NCBI GenBank assembly: GCA_035946955.1
Contig: DASYYE010000009.1
Location: 1 to 13,158 of the forward strand
Length of the DNA: 13,158 nt
Source of the DNA: DASYYE01 sp035946955
GTDB taxonomy: Bacteria; Actinomycetota; Actinomycetes; Streptosporangiales; Streptosporangiaceae
Direction: 5' to 3'
In this document: positions 1-6,964 of the stretch, piece after piece
How positions within the stretch are numbered: the stretch's first letter is position 1
How the letters are laid out: the number at the start of each line of letters is the position of its first letter
The notes under the pieces: model-generated
Told to the model about the DNA's origin: nothing
Database searches by the model: none
What the model saw: only the letters and a program-made list of their open reading frames with translations
Translations under genes and position numbers: made by a program

Positions 1-2
1 CC

Positions 3-1301
3 ACCGGTACCGACTGCATCATGCGGTTCTGGGACCCGTTCACCGGCGAATCGGCGGGGGAGCCGTTCCCCATGCTCAGCGGGCCGGGGCTGGCGGCGGC
101 GCTGGGGAGGGACGGCACCGGGCGGCAACTGCTGGCCTTCACCACCGGTGACTCGAAGATCCATGTGTGGGACACGCACGACAGCACCCGCGAGGTGGCC
201 ACGCTCGTCAGCCACACCGGCATGGTCCAGGACATGAGGTTCGGCACTGAGCCTGGCGGGCGGCTGCTGATGGCCTCGGGCAGCGGCGACCGGACGGTGC
301 GGATCTGGGACCGGATCACCAGGCCGTACGCCCCGCCGACCACACCGCATGTGGCCTGGGTCACTTCGCTGGCGTTCGGCACGGACCCGCAGGGGCAGCT
401 CCTGCTTTTCTCCGCCAGCGACGAGAGAGCCCTCAACGTCTGGGACCCACAGAGCGGAAAACACATCGGCGGCCCGTTCGCCGGCCACGGGGGCTGGGTC
501 ACGTCGGTCGCGTTCGGCAGCACCAGCGACGGCCAGTTGCTCGTCGCTTCGGCTGGGAGTGGCACAGCCAGCACTGAGACAACGGTCCGGGTATGGGACC
601 CGCTGACCGGGGAGCTTGTCACGGGTCCCCTGACCGGACATGAAGCCTCGGTGCGCGCGGTCGCCTTCGGCGCAACCGGTGACGGGCGGCTGCTCCTCGC
701 CTCAGCCGACGACGACGGAACTGTGCAGGTCTGGGACCCGCTGACCGGCAAGGCACTCGGCGACCGGATCACCGCGCACACCGACGGAGCCGACGCGGTC
801 GCGTTCGCCACCGCGCCGGACGGCCGGCTGGTGCTGGCATCCGGTGGCGGCGATGGCGTGGTGCGGCTGTGGGACCCCGAGACCGGGGCCTGGGCAGCCG
901 ATCCCTTAATCGGCCACACCGGCCGGGTCCGGTCGGTGGCGTTCGGCACAGATACGAAAGGCCGCCTGCTGCTGGCCTCGGCCGGTCACGACAAGACCGC
1001 GCGCATCTGGCAGCCGCTGACATCCGAGCCAGCCAGGAAGACGCTGACCGGCCACGCGGAGTGGGTGTCCTCGGCCGCGTTCGGCACCGCCCCGGACGGG
1101 CGTCTGTTGCTGGTGACCGGTGGCGGAGACAGTACGGTCCGGGTCTGGGACCCCGACCAGGGCTTGTGCATCGTCACGATCCGCCGTGAGTCCACCGTCC
1201 ATGCCCTGGCAGTGACCGGCCTGACCGTGGCCGTTGGCCAGGATGAAGGCCTCTCAGTGATCGAACTAGACCCAGCGGCGGTCCAAGCCGGACCACCGTA
1301 A
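3..1301 (+). CDS. WD40-repeat beta-propeller protein, 5'-truncated by window edge
   Basis: The reading frame is open to the left edge: codons before the ATG at 21 encode T-G-T-D-C-I, which completes a WD40 strand (…RFWDP). The visible part is therefore the C-terminal portion of a larger protein. About nine WD signatures recur every 45-50 residues (RFWD, HVWD, RIWD, NVWD, RVWD, QVWD, RLWD, RIWQ, RVWD), most preceded by a GH- or AH-containing turn and a V-x-S-V-A-F-G strand. A last weak blade (LSVIELD) closes the chain. WD40 propellers are protein-interaction platforms. In actinomycetes they are often attached to N-terminal kinase, protease or NTPase domains, but which one applies here cannot be seen. 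Codon 906-908 is a rare TTA leucine codon. The function beyond a scaffold or sensor propeller is unknown. Confidence 0.93.
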   Translation, partial: TGTDCIMRFWDPFTGESAGEPFPMLSGPGLAAALGRDGTGRQLLAFTTGDSKIHVWDTHDSTREVATLVSHTGMVQDMRFGTEPGGRLLMASGSGDRTVRIWDRITRPYAPPTTPHVAWVTSLAFGTDPQGQLLLFSASDERALNVWDPQSGKHIGGPFAGHGGWVTSVAFGSTSDGQLLVASAGSGTASTETTVRVWDPLTGELVTGPLTGHEASVRAVAFGATGDGRLLLASADDDGTVQVWDPLTGKALGDRITAHTDGADAVAFATAPDGRLVLASGGGDGVVRLWDPETGAWAADPLIGHTGRVRSVAFGTDTKGRLLLASAGHDKTARIWQPLTSEPARKTLTGHAEWVSSAAFGTAPDGRLLLVTGGGDSTVRVWDPDQGLCIVTIRRESTVHALAVTGLTVAVGQDEGLSVIELDPAAVQAGPP

Positions 1302-1319
1302 CGGACGCAGGAAGGCTAA

Positions 1320-1705
1320 TGGGCGGTCGATGAGAACTATCAGTGGGATCTGCCAGACGCCTCTGGCCGCTTCTACGTCCCGGACCTGGTTTTCATCCAT
1401 CCCGACGCGACAACGGCCGAGCAGGAGAGGGCTGAGATCGTCCTCGTTGCCGAGGTGACATCGCCCACCTCGCCGGACACGGTCCTCAATGACCGGACCA
1501 CCACCAAGCCGGTCCAGTACGCGAAAGCCGGAGTTCCGTTGTACCTGCTGGTTGACCAGGAACAGGGCAGGTGGACGCTGTTGGCCTAGCTAGTGGCTGG
1601 CAGCGATACCAGGTGGCAGCCGAGGGCGCATACGGCGAGGAGATCAATCTTCCAGAGCCACTCACCTTTAGCCTCACCACAGCGGGCTGGCCGCGCTGGA
1701 AGTAG
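1320..1705 (+). pseudogene. Uma2-family (PD-(D/E)XK-like) nuclease remnant, N-truncated and frameshifted
   Basis: No intact ORF exists here, but two frames together read as the C-terminal half of a Uma2 (DUF820) protein. The first frame runs to a TAG at 1587-1589 and contains YVPDLVF, then LVAEVTSPTSPDTV, then a lysine followed by YAKAGVPLYLLVD. These are the PD, E and K positions of the Uma2 nuclease core. Downstream, another frame ends at the TAG at 1703-1705 and gives the expected tail (WQRYQVAAEGAYGEEINLP … AGWPRWK). The frame change lies near 1580-1592. The N-terminal third of the family is absent: the frame is closed by TAA at 1317-1319, with no plausible start or ribosome site. The WD40 gene stops 18 bp upstream. 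I read it as a decaying gene; a sequencing error could explain the frameshift but not the missing start. Confidence 0.75.
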
Positions 1706-1732
1706 CCTGCGGGATCGGACACCAGGTAGCCA

Positions 1733-1764
1733 AGAGACCCGGCCCTGTATGGGTCCGGGCCTCT
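1733..1764 (-). terminator. Hairpin downstream of tRNA-His
   Basis: Read on the minus strand, AGAGGCCCGGACCC, loop ATACA and GGGCCGGGTCTCT fold into a long GC-rich stem with one bulged A and one G-U pair. It begins 15 bp past the CCA end of the tRNA. It has no clear U-tract, so it may act as a processing or transcription-end structure rather than a classic intrinsic terminator. Confidence 0.55.
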
Positions 1765-1779
1765 GGCCTGCTACTTCGT

Positions 1780-1857
1780 TGGGGTGGGCGAGGGGACTTG
1801 AACCCCCGACCCCCAGGACCACAACCTGGTGCTCTAGCCAACTGAGCTACGCCCACC
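1780..1857 (-). tRNA. tRNA-His (anticodon GTG)
   Basis: The minus strand folds into a full cloverleaf. The acceptor arms are GTGGGCG and CGCCCAC. The D-arm is GCTC…GAGC, and the anticodon stem CCAGG/CCTGG encloses loop TTGTGGT with anticodon GTG (plus-strand 1820-1822). The T-arm is GGGG-G-TTCAAGT-CCCC-type. An extra G at 1857 precedes the acceptor stem and faces C73, as expected for the G-1 identity element of histidine tRNA. The CCA end is encoded (1780-1782). It lies downstream of orn in the same orientation, a pairing also found in other actinobacteria such as Mycobacterium tuberculosis. The identity is secure. Confidence 0.97.
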
Positions 1858-1897
1858 ATTGCCGACGGCAGGATGAAGCATAGCGGGTGGTGGCTTG

Positions 1898-2617
1898 TTA
1901 CGCCGAACCGGATTCCGTGCCCGGGGCCGGGGGAACGGTGCTCTCCGCGGGTGCTTCGGGTGCCGCGGGTGAGGTCTTCAGGGTGACGGTCAGCTTCGGG
2001 GTGCCCGCGGGCTTGTATGAGGGGATCTCGGTGAACCGGGCGGCGATCTGGCGGGCGGTCATCGAGTCCGGGCCAGGCGCTGGCACGAACACAGCTTCCC
2101 GGTAGTAGCGCAGTTCGCGGATGCTCTCCTTGATGTCGGCCCGGGCACGGTGGCCGCCGTGTTTCGGCGGGCTGGCGAAGTACACGCGCGGGTACCAGCG
2201 TCGCGCCAGCTCCTTGATGCTGGAGACGTCAACCATCCGGTAGTGCAGGTAGGCGTCGAGTTCCGGCATGTCGCGGGCGATGAACACGCGGTCGGTGGCG
2301 ATGGAGTTCCCGCACAGTGGCACCTTGCGCGGCTCCGCGACATGGCTGCGGACGTAGTTCAGCACCTGGTCCTGCGCCTCCGCGAGGGTGATGCCTGACG
2401 CGAGCTCCTCCAGCAGGCCGGAGGTGGTGTGCATCTGCCTCACCACGGAGGACATCTGGGCAAGCGACTCGGCTGGTGGCTTGATGACCACATCCACGCC
2501 GTCATCGAGCACCCGGAGCTCAGCATCAGTCACCAGGCACGCGACCTCGATCAGAGCGTCATGCACCAGGTCGAGCCCGGTCATTTCACAGTCAATCCAC
2601 ACCAGCCGGTCGGTCAT
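1898..2617 (-). CDS. orn: Oligoribonuclease (DEDDh 3'-5' exoribonuclease)
   Basis: Orn degrades two- to five-nucleotide RNAs, including the pGpG product of c-di-GMP breakdown, to mononucleotides in the cytoplasm. The DEDDh motifs are visible: WIDCEMTG (D9, E11), LCGNSIATDRVFIARDMPEL (Exo II) and HRARADIKESI (the catalytic His and final Asp). The core ends near residue 200. The last 35 or so residues form a Pro/Ala/Thr-rich tail beyond the usual roughly 200-residue length. The start is ATG with only a weak upstream GGGA, 9 bp after the stop of the flavin protein gene, so co-transcription or translational coupling is likely. tRNA-His follows 40 bp downstream. Confidence 0.97.
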   Translation of the reverse strand: MTDRLVWIDCEMTGLDLVHDALIEVACLVTDAELRVLDDGVDVVIKPPAESLAQMSSVVRQMHTTSGLLEELASGITLAEAQDQVLNYVRSHVAEPRKVPLCGNSIATDRVFIARDMPELDAYLHYRMVDVSSIKELARRWYPRVYFASPPKHGGHRARADIKESIRELRYYREAVFVPAPGPDSMTARQIAARFTEIPSYKPAGTPKLTVTLKTSPAAPEAPAESTVPPAPGTESGSA

Positions 2618-2626
2618 GATCCCAGC

Positions 2627-3364
2627 CTAGGCGCTCCTTGCACCGTGACCAGCAGCGTCGTACAGAACATCTGGCCCTGCCCCGGTAAGGGCCAGTGCCC
2701 GGACATGGCCGGGGACGGCCGTGCCGGCAGGAATCGCAGGGTCGGGCTGCGGTTCGCCGAAGACCACCATGGCCGGGACAACGCCAGCCCACACGGGGCT
2801 GCCGAGGTCAGCCTCTTCGTCGACCGGGCCGCCGGTCCGGACCTTCACGGACGCCTCCGCCAGGGGTACCGCCAGCACCGCGGTAGCGGCCAGTTCCTTC
2901 CGGTTCGGCCGCCTTACCTCGTCCCAGCGGCCTGGGATCAGCTGTTCGGTGACGGCCCGCAGACCTGCGAGGCGTTCCGCCTCGTCGGCGACAAGCCGGG
3001 CCGTGCCGAACACCACCGCGGAGCGGTAGTTGGCCGAGTGGTGGAACACCGAACGAGCGCAGACCAAGCCGTCGAAGTGGGTGACCGTGACACAGACCTG
3101 GTGCCCGGCAGCGGCCAGGATGCTCCGGTTCGCGCTCGACCCGTGCAGGTAGATGGTGTCGCCCAGGCGGCCGTAGGCGGTGGGGAGCACGACAGGGCCG
3201 CCGTCCACGACCACTCCGAGGTGGCAGATCCTCCCAGCGTCGAGGACCGCGTACAGGTCGGCGCGTTCGGTGCGGGCTCGGTCGGCCAGGCGGCGCACCC
3301 TGGTCCGCTCGGTCGCGGAGAGTGGCTGGTCGTTGTGGTGCGGAGGGTATGTCTCAGCGGGCAT
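2627..3364 (-). CDS. Pyridoxamine 5'-phosphate oxidase-like FMN-binding split-barrel protein
   Basis: This belongs to the PNPOx-like / NimA-type split-barrel flavoproteins. Visible family signatures are CHLGVV followed by a strand giving VVLPTAYGRLGDTIYLHG, then SSANRS, the FMN-phosphate region. After these come CVTVTHFDGLVCARSVFHHSANYRS and a C-terminal substrate-side region with W-A-G-V-V-P. Members bind FMN or F420-like cofactors; the substrate here is unknown. It is divergent from a MocR regulator, a common pairing, which suggests MocR control. An upstream in-frame ATG exists at 3385, but it falls inside the TAGTGG/CCACTA palindrome, so I prefer the ATG at 3364 (MPAETYPP). Neither start has a clear ribosome site. 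The gene ends 9 bp before orn. Confidence 0.9.
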   Translation of the reverse strand: MPAETYPPHHNDQPLSATERTRVRRLADRARTERADLYAVLDAGRICHLGVVVDGGPVVLPTAYGRLGDTIYLHGSSANRSILAAAGHQVCVTVTHFDGLVCARSVFHHSANYRSAVVFGTARLVADEAERLAGLRAVTEQLIPGRWDEVRRPNRKELAATAVLAVPLAEASVKVRTGGPVDEEADLGSPVWAGVVPAMVVFGEPQPDPAIPAGTAVPGHVRALALTGAGPDVLYDAAGHGARSA

Positions 3365-3384
3365 GACACACACCGTAAGCGCCA

Positions 3385-3409
3385 TAGTGGCTCTATAAAA
3401 TGTCCACTA
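3385..3409. promoter_or_regulatory. Candidate MocR operator: TAGTGG-N13-CCACTA palindrome
   Basis: A perfect 6-bp inverted repeat, TAGTGG (3385-3390) and CCACTA (3404-3409), has its dyad in the A/T-rich spacer containing TATAAAAT. It sits between the divergent flavin protein and MocR genes, where an autoregulatory site is expected. AGTGG-containing half-sites are reminiscent of boxes described for actinobacterial PdxR-type MocR proteins. Binding by this regulator is inferred from position. Confidence 0.5.
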
Positions 3410-3432
3410 AGCCATGAGTTTGGAGAACCACT

Positions 3433-4935
3433 ATGCGGCATGAGGCTGCTGAGCTGCCACTCGCCGCCGACCGGGCAGACACCTCGCCGCTGACAAGCCA
3501 AGTCGCCGGGCAGATCCGCGACGCCATCGGGGACGGCCGGCTGGCCGCTGGGGAGCGGCTGCCTTCCACCCGGGCACTGGCTGCCGTACTCAGCGTGAGC
3601 AGGACCGTGGTCACCGGCGCCTATGCGCAACTCTTCGCGGAAGGGTGGATCGAGGGCCGGCATGGCTCGGGCACCTATGTATCAGCGGGTGCGCCCGGCG
3701 CCACCAGCCTGGACCGGGGCCCCGGCGCATCGGAGCCAGACGGTGCTCAGGTTCCCGGAGTGCCGGGGACGGGCGATGGCCTAGGGCGTGCGGGGTTTTG
3801 GCCCAATGGTGGGCTCGGGGAGGACGCGGCGGCCCTGGACGCTGAGCTGAGTGAGGACTTGCCGCAGGCCAGCGGGGACGTAGCGGACCTGCGGCCTGGT
3901 ATTCCGTGGGTACCCGGGATCGACCGTGCTGCCTGGCGGCGGGCATGGCGCAGCGTGGGCCTGACCTCACCGCTGGGGCGGGCGGACCCCGCCGGGCTCC
4001 CTGAGCTTCGCGGCGCCCTCACTGGCTACCTCCGCCGCAGCCGCGGGTTCCGCTGCACCCCGGACCAGGTCCTCCTCACCCGGGGGGTCACTGCCGCGCT
4101 CAGCCTCCTCACCGCTGGCCTCCTGGGACCAGGAGACGTCGTCGGGGTCGAAGAGCCTGGTTACCCGAGGGCACGGGACGTGCTGTCCGCTCACGGCGCG
4201 CAGGTGGTGCCATGCCGGGTGGACGCCCATGGACTGGTGGTCGAAGACCTGCCGCCCGGGCTGAGACTCGTGTACACGACGCCCGCACACCAGTACCCAC
4301 TGGGCGGCCGCCTGCCCGTGCCGCGACGGCAGGCCCTGATCGAGTGGGCGCGCCGCAACGGCACGGTCATCGTCGAGGACGACTACGACGGGGAGTTCCG
4401 GTACGACGTGGCGCCGCTGCCCCCGATGTATGGCCTCGGCCCTGACGTCGTGGTCTACCTGGGGACCACGAGCAAGACACTGACCCCGGCGCTGCGCCTG
4501 GGCTGGCTGGTGGCCGAGCCTGGCCTGGTCACCCGTCTCGCGAAGGACAGCTACGTGTCGGAGGCGGGGCCCTCCGAACTGGTCCAGCACGCGGTCCTCA
4601 CCCTGGTCAAGACCGGTGACCTGGAACGTCATGTGAGGCGGATGCGCCACGAGTACTGCAGGCGTCGCGCAGTGCTGGTGACCGCGCTGCGCGCCTGTGG
4701 CGGCGGGGTGCTGCTCGGCGACGAAGCCGGGATGCATGTGGTGTACCAGACCAGCCGGGGGGCGGAGGCCCTCGCCGCGGATGCCTGGCAACGCGGGGTG
4801 GCCCTGTTCACGCTGCGGCGCTATTTCGCCGGCACCGCGACCTGCGAAGGGCTGGTGCTCGGGTATGGGGCGGCAGGCCTGGCCGATGTGACTCGGGCCT
4901 GCCAGGTCTTGGCGGAAGTGCTGAGGGATCCGTGA
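3433..4935 (+). CDS. MocR-type regulator: GntR winged helix fused to fold-type I aminotransferase domain
   Basis: This 500-residue regulator has two parts. Residues 10-82 form a GntR winged HTH (SPLTSQVAGQIRDAI … LPSTRALAAVLSVSRTVV … GSGTYV). After a long Gly/Pro-rich linker (about 83-155), residues 156-498 form an aminotransferase-like PLP domain. PLP-site signatures are YTTPAHQYPLGG, EDDYDGEF (D316-D319) and GTTSKTLTPALRLGW, with the Schiff-base lysine at K348. MocR proteins use PLP or PLP adducts as effectors to control vitamin B6, GABA or amino-acid genes, generally without net transamination. The start is an ATG with GGAG 7 nt upstream. It is divergent from the PNPOx-like gene, so that gene and mocR itself are the likely targets. 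It could be a PdxR-type B6 sensor, but no pdxS/T genes are nearby. Confidence 0.95.
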   Translation: MRHEAAELPLAADRADTSPLTSQVAGQIRDAIGDGRLAAGERLPSTRALAAVLSVSRTVVTGAYAQLFAEGWIEGRHGSGTYVSAGAPGATSLDRGPGASEPDGAQVPGVPGTGDGLGRAGFWPNGGLGEDAAALDAELSEDLPQASGDVADLRPGIPWVPGIDRAAWRRAWRSVGLTSPLGRADPAGLPELRGALTGYLRRSRGFRCTPDQVLLTRGVTAALSLLTAGLLGPGDVVGVEEPGYPRARDVLSAHGAQVVPCRVDAHGLVVEDLPPGLRLVYTTPAHQYPLGGRLPVPRRQALIEWARRNGTVIVEDDYDGEFRYDVAPLPPMYGLGPDVVVYLGTTSKTLTPALRLGWLVAEPGLVTRLAKDSYVSEAGPSELVQHAVLTLVKTGDLERHVRRMRHEYCRRRAVLVTALRACGGGVLLGDEAGMHVVYQTSRGAEALAADAWQRGVALFTLRRYFAGTATCEGLVLGYGAAGLADVTRACQVLAEVLRDP

Positions 4936-4939
4936 GCGT

Positions 4940-4976
4940 GCCTGGGCGGGCACGGCAACACCGTGCCCGCCCAGGC
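4940..4976. terminator. Bidirectional hairpin between convergent genes
   Basis: A perfect 16-bp stem, GCCTGGGCGGGCACGG with its complement and loop CAACA, starts 4 bp after the MocR stop and lies 32 bp beyond the end of the convergent repeat-protein gene. It can serve both transcripts. There is no T-tract, as is usual for high-GC actinomycete terminators. Confidence 0.85.
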
Positions 4977-5008
4977 CACCCGAAGGAACCACCGCACGGA
5001 TGGCGGTG

Positions 5009-6166
5009 TCAGAGGCCACCGAGCAGCGACGCCGGCAGCTTGTGGAGGATCGACGCCGGGAGCCCGTGCAGGACCGAAGCTGGCAGCTTGCGCAGCACCG
5101 ACAGCGGGAGCTTGCTGAGCACGGCCACCGGGAGCTTGACCAGTGCCGACACTGGGAGCTTCGCGAGCACCGACACCGGGAGGTGAACGAGGACCGAGAC
5201 CGGGAGCTGAGCAAGGACCGACGGCGACAAGTTAGCAAGTACCGAGGCCGGGATCTGGGCCAGCACGGGCACCGGGAGGTGCGCCAGGGCTTTCGGTGAC
5301 AGCTTGGCCAGCACACTGGTGGGGAGTTGCGTGACAACGTGTGCAGGCAGGCTGCCGACCACGGTACCGGACAGGCTGGCCAGCGTGGACGCGGAGAGCT
5401 GGGCCCAAACGGACGCGGGCAGCGATGCCAGCACTCGGCCGGGCAAGTTCTCCAGTGCCCCCAGCGACGGCAAGGTGGGCAGGTGGAGCGTGAGCGAGCA
5501 GAAGTCGGCCACGTTGGCTATCCCGCCGACCTGGGCGACGAGCCCCGCGAAGGCGTTGCCCGCCGCGACGGTGCGGACCCGTGGGCTGGCCAGCGCCTGG
5601 GCGAAGTCGGCCTTGGTCATGGCCTGGCCGGTCACACCGGCCTGGCCCGCGACCAGGGCGTGCACGTCAGTGCCCAGCGTCCGGCAGAGCAGCCCGTTGG
5701 GCCCGGTCAGTGACTGGACCCGCGCTGACGCGGATGCCGAGGCTGACGCGCTCGCTCCCACAGACGACTGGGAGCTGGTGTGTCCTGTGATCGATGACGT
5801 GGCACCGGTCCGGGTGCCCACGCCGCCTGAGCCCGAATGGGATGAGTTCATGTTGACGGCTGCGGCGACCGCGACGCCACCAGTGGCGGTGGCGGCCAGC
5901 GCCACCGCGATGACCTTGGTGGTCAGGAACTTGGCGAGTGGTGAGGTGAACATCGGTCCTCTTTGCGAGTCGGTGACAGGAGCGAGATGCGCCGCCTCGA
6001 AAGCGGCCACCGCCATCTCCTCGCCTGCCAGCTCGGCCTCACGCGGAGGCGCGGCAGCGGCGCCCAGCACGTGCGCCAGCGCATCAGGGACCGAACCTGG
6101 TACACCAGACTCAAGCACCTGCTCAGCGGCCCTGCGGCTGATCCCGCGGGGATGGCGTGTGTTCAT
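5009..6166 (-). CDS. Sigma-linked single-pass membrane protein with C-terminal octapeptide LPxSVLxx repeats
   Basis: I cannot assign a named family to this protein. The N-terminus (about residues 1-80; ISRRAAEQVL … ELAGEEMAVAAFEAAH) is charged and probably cytoplasmic. One hydrophobic segment follows (about 81-104; TTKVIAVALAATATGGVAVA), then a Ser/Gly/Thr-rich linker with an Ala-Ser run. A small domain with two cysteines (LLC … DFC) comes next. The last 144 residues before a final Leu are 18 gap-free 8-residue units (LPASVLHG, LPVSVLAK and similar). It follows the ECF sigma gene on the same strand, with the N-in/C-out topology of membrane anti-sigma factors, but lacks the HxxxCxxC zinc motif. 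The ATG at 6166 has AAGGA 6 nt upstream. A GTG at 6214, overlapping the sigma stop, is the alternative start. A regulatory partnership with sigma is inferred. Confidence 0.88.
   Translation of the reverse strand: MNTRHPRGISRRAAEQVLESGVPGSVPDALAHVLGAAAAPPREAELAGEEMAVAAFEAAHLAPVTDSQRGPMFTSPLAKFLTTKVIAVALAATATGGVAVAAAVNMNSSHSGSGGVGTRTGATSSITGHTSSQSSVGASASASASASARVQSLTGPNGLLCRTLGTDVHALVAGQAGVTGQAMTKADFAQALASPRVRTVAAGNAFAGLVAQVGGIANVADFCSLTLHLPTLPSLGALENLPGRVLASLPASVWAQLSASTLASLSGTVVGSLPAHVVTQLPTSVLAKLSPKALAHLPVPVLAQIPASVLANLSPSVLAQLPVSVLVHLPVSVLAKLPVSALVKLPVAVLSKLPLSVLRKLPASVLHGLPASILHKLPASLLGGL
5015..5446 (-). repeat. 18 tandem 24-bp coding repeats (octapeptide LPxSVLxx)
   Basis: In the minus-strand frame, 18 consecutive eight-codon units run without gap to the penultimate codon. 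L or I is fixed at position 1. Position 2 is P or S, positions 4-6 are mostly S-V-L, and position 8 is often K, H, Q or S. The C-terminal units (LPVSVLVH, LPVSVLAK, LPVSALVK, LPASVLHG, LPASILHK) are closest to consensus, and the N-proximal ones are more diverged (LSGTVVGS). This suggests expansion from the 3' end. Confidence 0.92.
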
Positions 6167-6200
6167 CTCGTGTCCTTCAGCGCCAATGCCCGTCTGTGTG

Positions 6201-6869
6201 TCACTGCGACTCACCCTCCCCCAGCGCCGAGGCTAGCCTGCGCAGCCCACGGTAGGAGGCGGTCCGCACCGCCCCCGGCCGTTTGCCCAGCACCCGGGCG
6301 GCCTGCGTGGCGTCGAGCCCGACCACGACCCGCAGCAGGACCGCCTCGGCCTGGTCGGCTGGCAGCGTTGCGATCAGCGCGATCGCCGCGTCCGTGGACA
6401 CCGCCTCCAGCGCGCGGTCCTCGGTGTTGTCGCGCGCTGCCCAGGTGGTCAGGTCTTCCACCCGCAGGGCCGCTGGCTGAGGGCGCCTGCGCAGCGACCG
6501 CAGGTGGTCGGTGGCACGGTGGCGGGCTATGGTGGCCACCCAGCCCCGGAACCCATCCGAGTCCCCGTGGAAGGACCGCAGGTCACGTGCGACATGCAGC
6601 CACGTCTCTGACGCCACATCCTCGGCGTCGGGTCCCACCAGGGCCCACAGGTAGCGCATCAGCCGGGGCTGGATGTCGGTGTACAGGATGCGAAAGGCGT
6701 CGCCGTCGCCCTCGCGGGCGTCGCGGATTGCGGCAGTCAGGTCGCTGGGTTTGTTCCATAGCCGTCCTGGGCCAGCGCGGGCACTCGGTGCGGTGGTGGT
6801 CACGGTGGAGGGTGACCGGGGCACAGTGCGGGGGGGTGTCCGGTCCACCCGAAGATCGTGGTCCAGCAT
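6201..6869 (-). CDS. ECF-type sigma-70 factor
   Basis: This RNA polymerase sigma factor has only regions 2 and 4. Counting from the ATG at 6869, sigma-2 covers about residues 58-128 (DAFRILYTDIQPRLMRYLW … DVASETWLHVARDL … FRGWVATIARHRATDHLR). Sigma-4 covers about 158-215 (LIATLPADQAEAVLLRVVV … TQAARVLGKRPGAVRTASYRGLRRLA). The start is uncertain: the frame is open to a GTG at 6950, with ATGs at 6932, 6887 and 6869, none with a good ribosome site. The upstream stretch is A/T-richer with poor third-position bias and must also hold the promoter of the divergent gene, so I chose 6869. The next gene on the strand is the membrane repeat protein (35 bp away), a probable two-gene operon. Confidence 0.93.
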   Translation of the reverse strand: MLDHDLRVDRTPPRTVPRSPSTVTTTAPSARAGPGRLWNKPSDLTAAIRDAREGDGDAFRILYTDIQPRLMRYLWALVGPDAEDVASETWLHVARDLRSFHGDSDGFRGWVATIARHRATDHLRSLRRRPQPAALRVEDLTTWAARDNTEDRALEAVSTDAAIALIATLPADQAEAVLLRVVVGLDATQAARVLGKRPGAVRTASYRGLRRLASALGEGESQ

Positions 6870-6964
6870 GAAGATCGGTGGCACCATGACGAACAAATGT
6901 CCGTAAAGGTCGGGATTCCTGTCTCGGATCATGGACACGGCCAGCGGCACGGAAAGGGCGGAGC

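Noticed and set aside
2429..3493. Long plus-strand ORF opposite orn and the flavin protein
   Set aside because: It is antisense to two genes with clear family motifs and its translation has no recognisable domain.
3967..5337. Minus-strand 456-residue ORF across MocR and the repeat region
   Set aside because: It is a shadow of MocR and of the octapeptide repeats in another frame; its Arg/Ser/Cys-rich sequence is typical of wrong-frame high-GC reading.
5304..6236. Plus-strand ORF opposite the repeat membrane protein
   Set aside because: The minus-strand frame has the TM helix, the clean repeat and a good ribosome site. The plus-strand frame is only its complement.
6887..6920. SigR-like promoter (GGAAT … GTT) upstream of the ECF sigma gene, suggesting autoregulation
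   Set aside because: The spacing is 20 bp rather than the 18-19 expected for that class, and the start codon of the sigma gene is uncertain, so the match is too weak to annotate.
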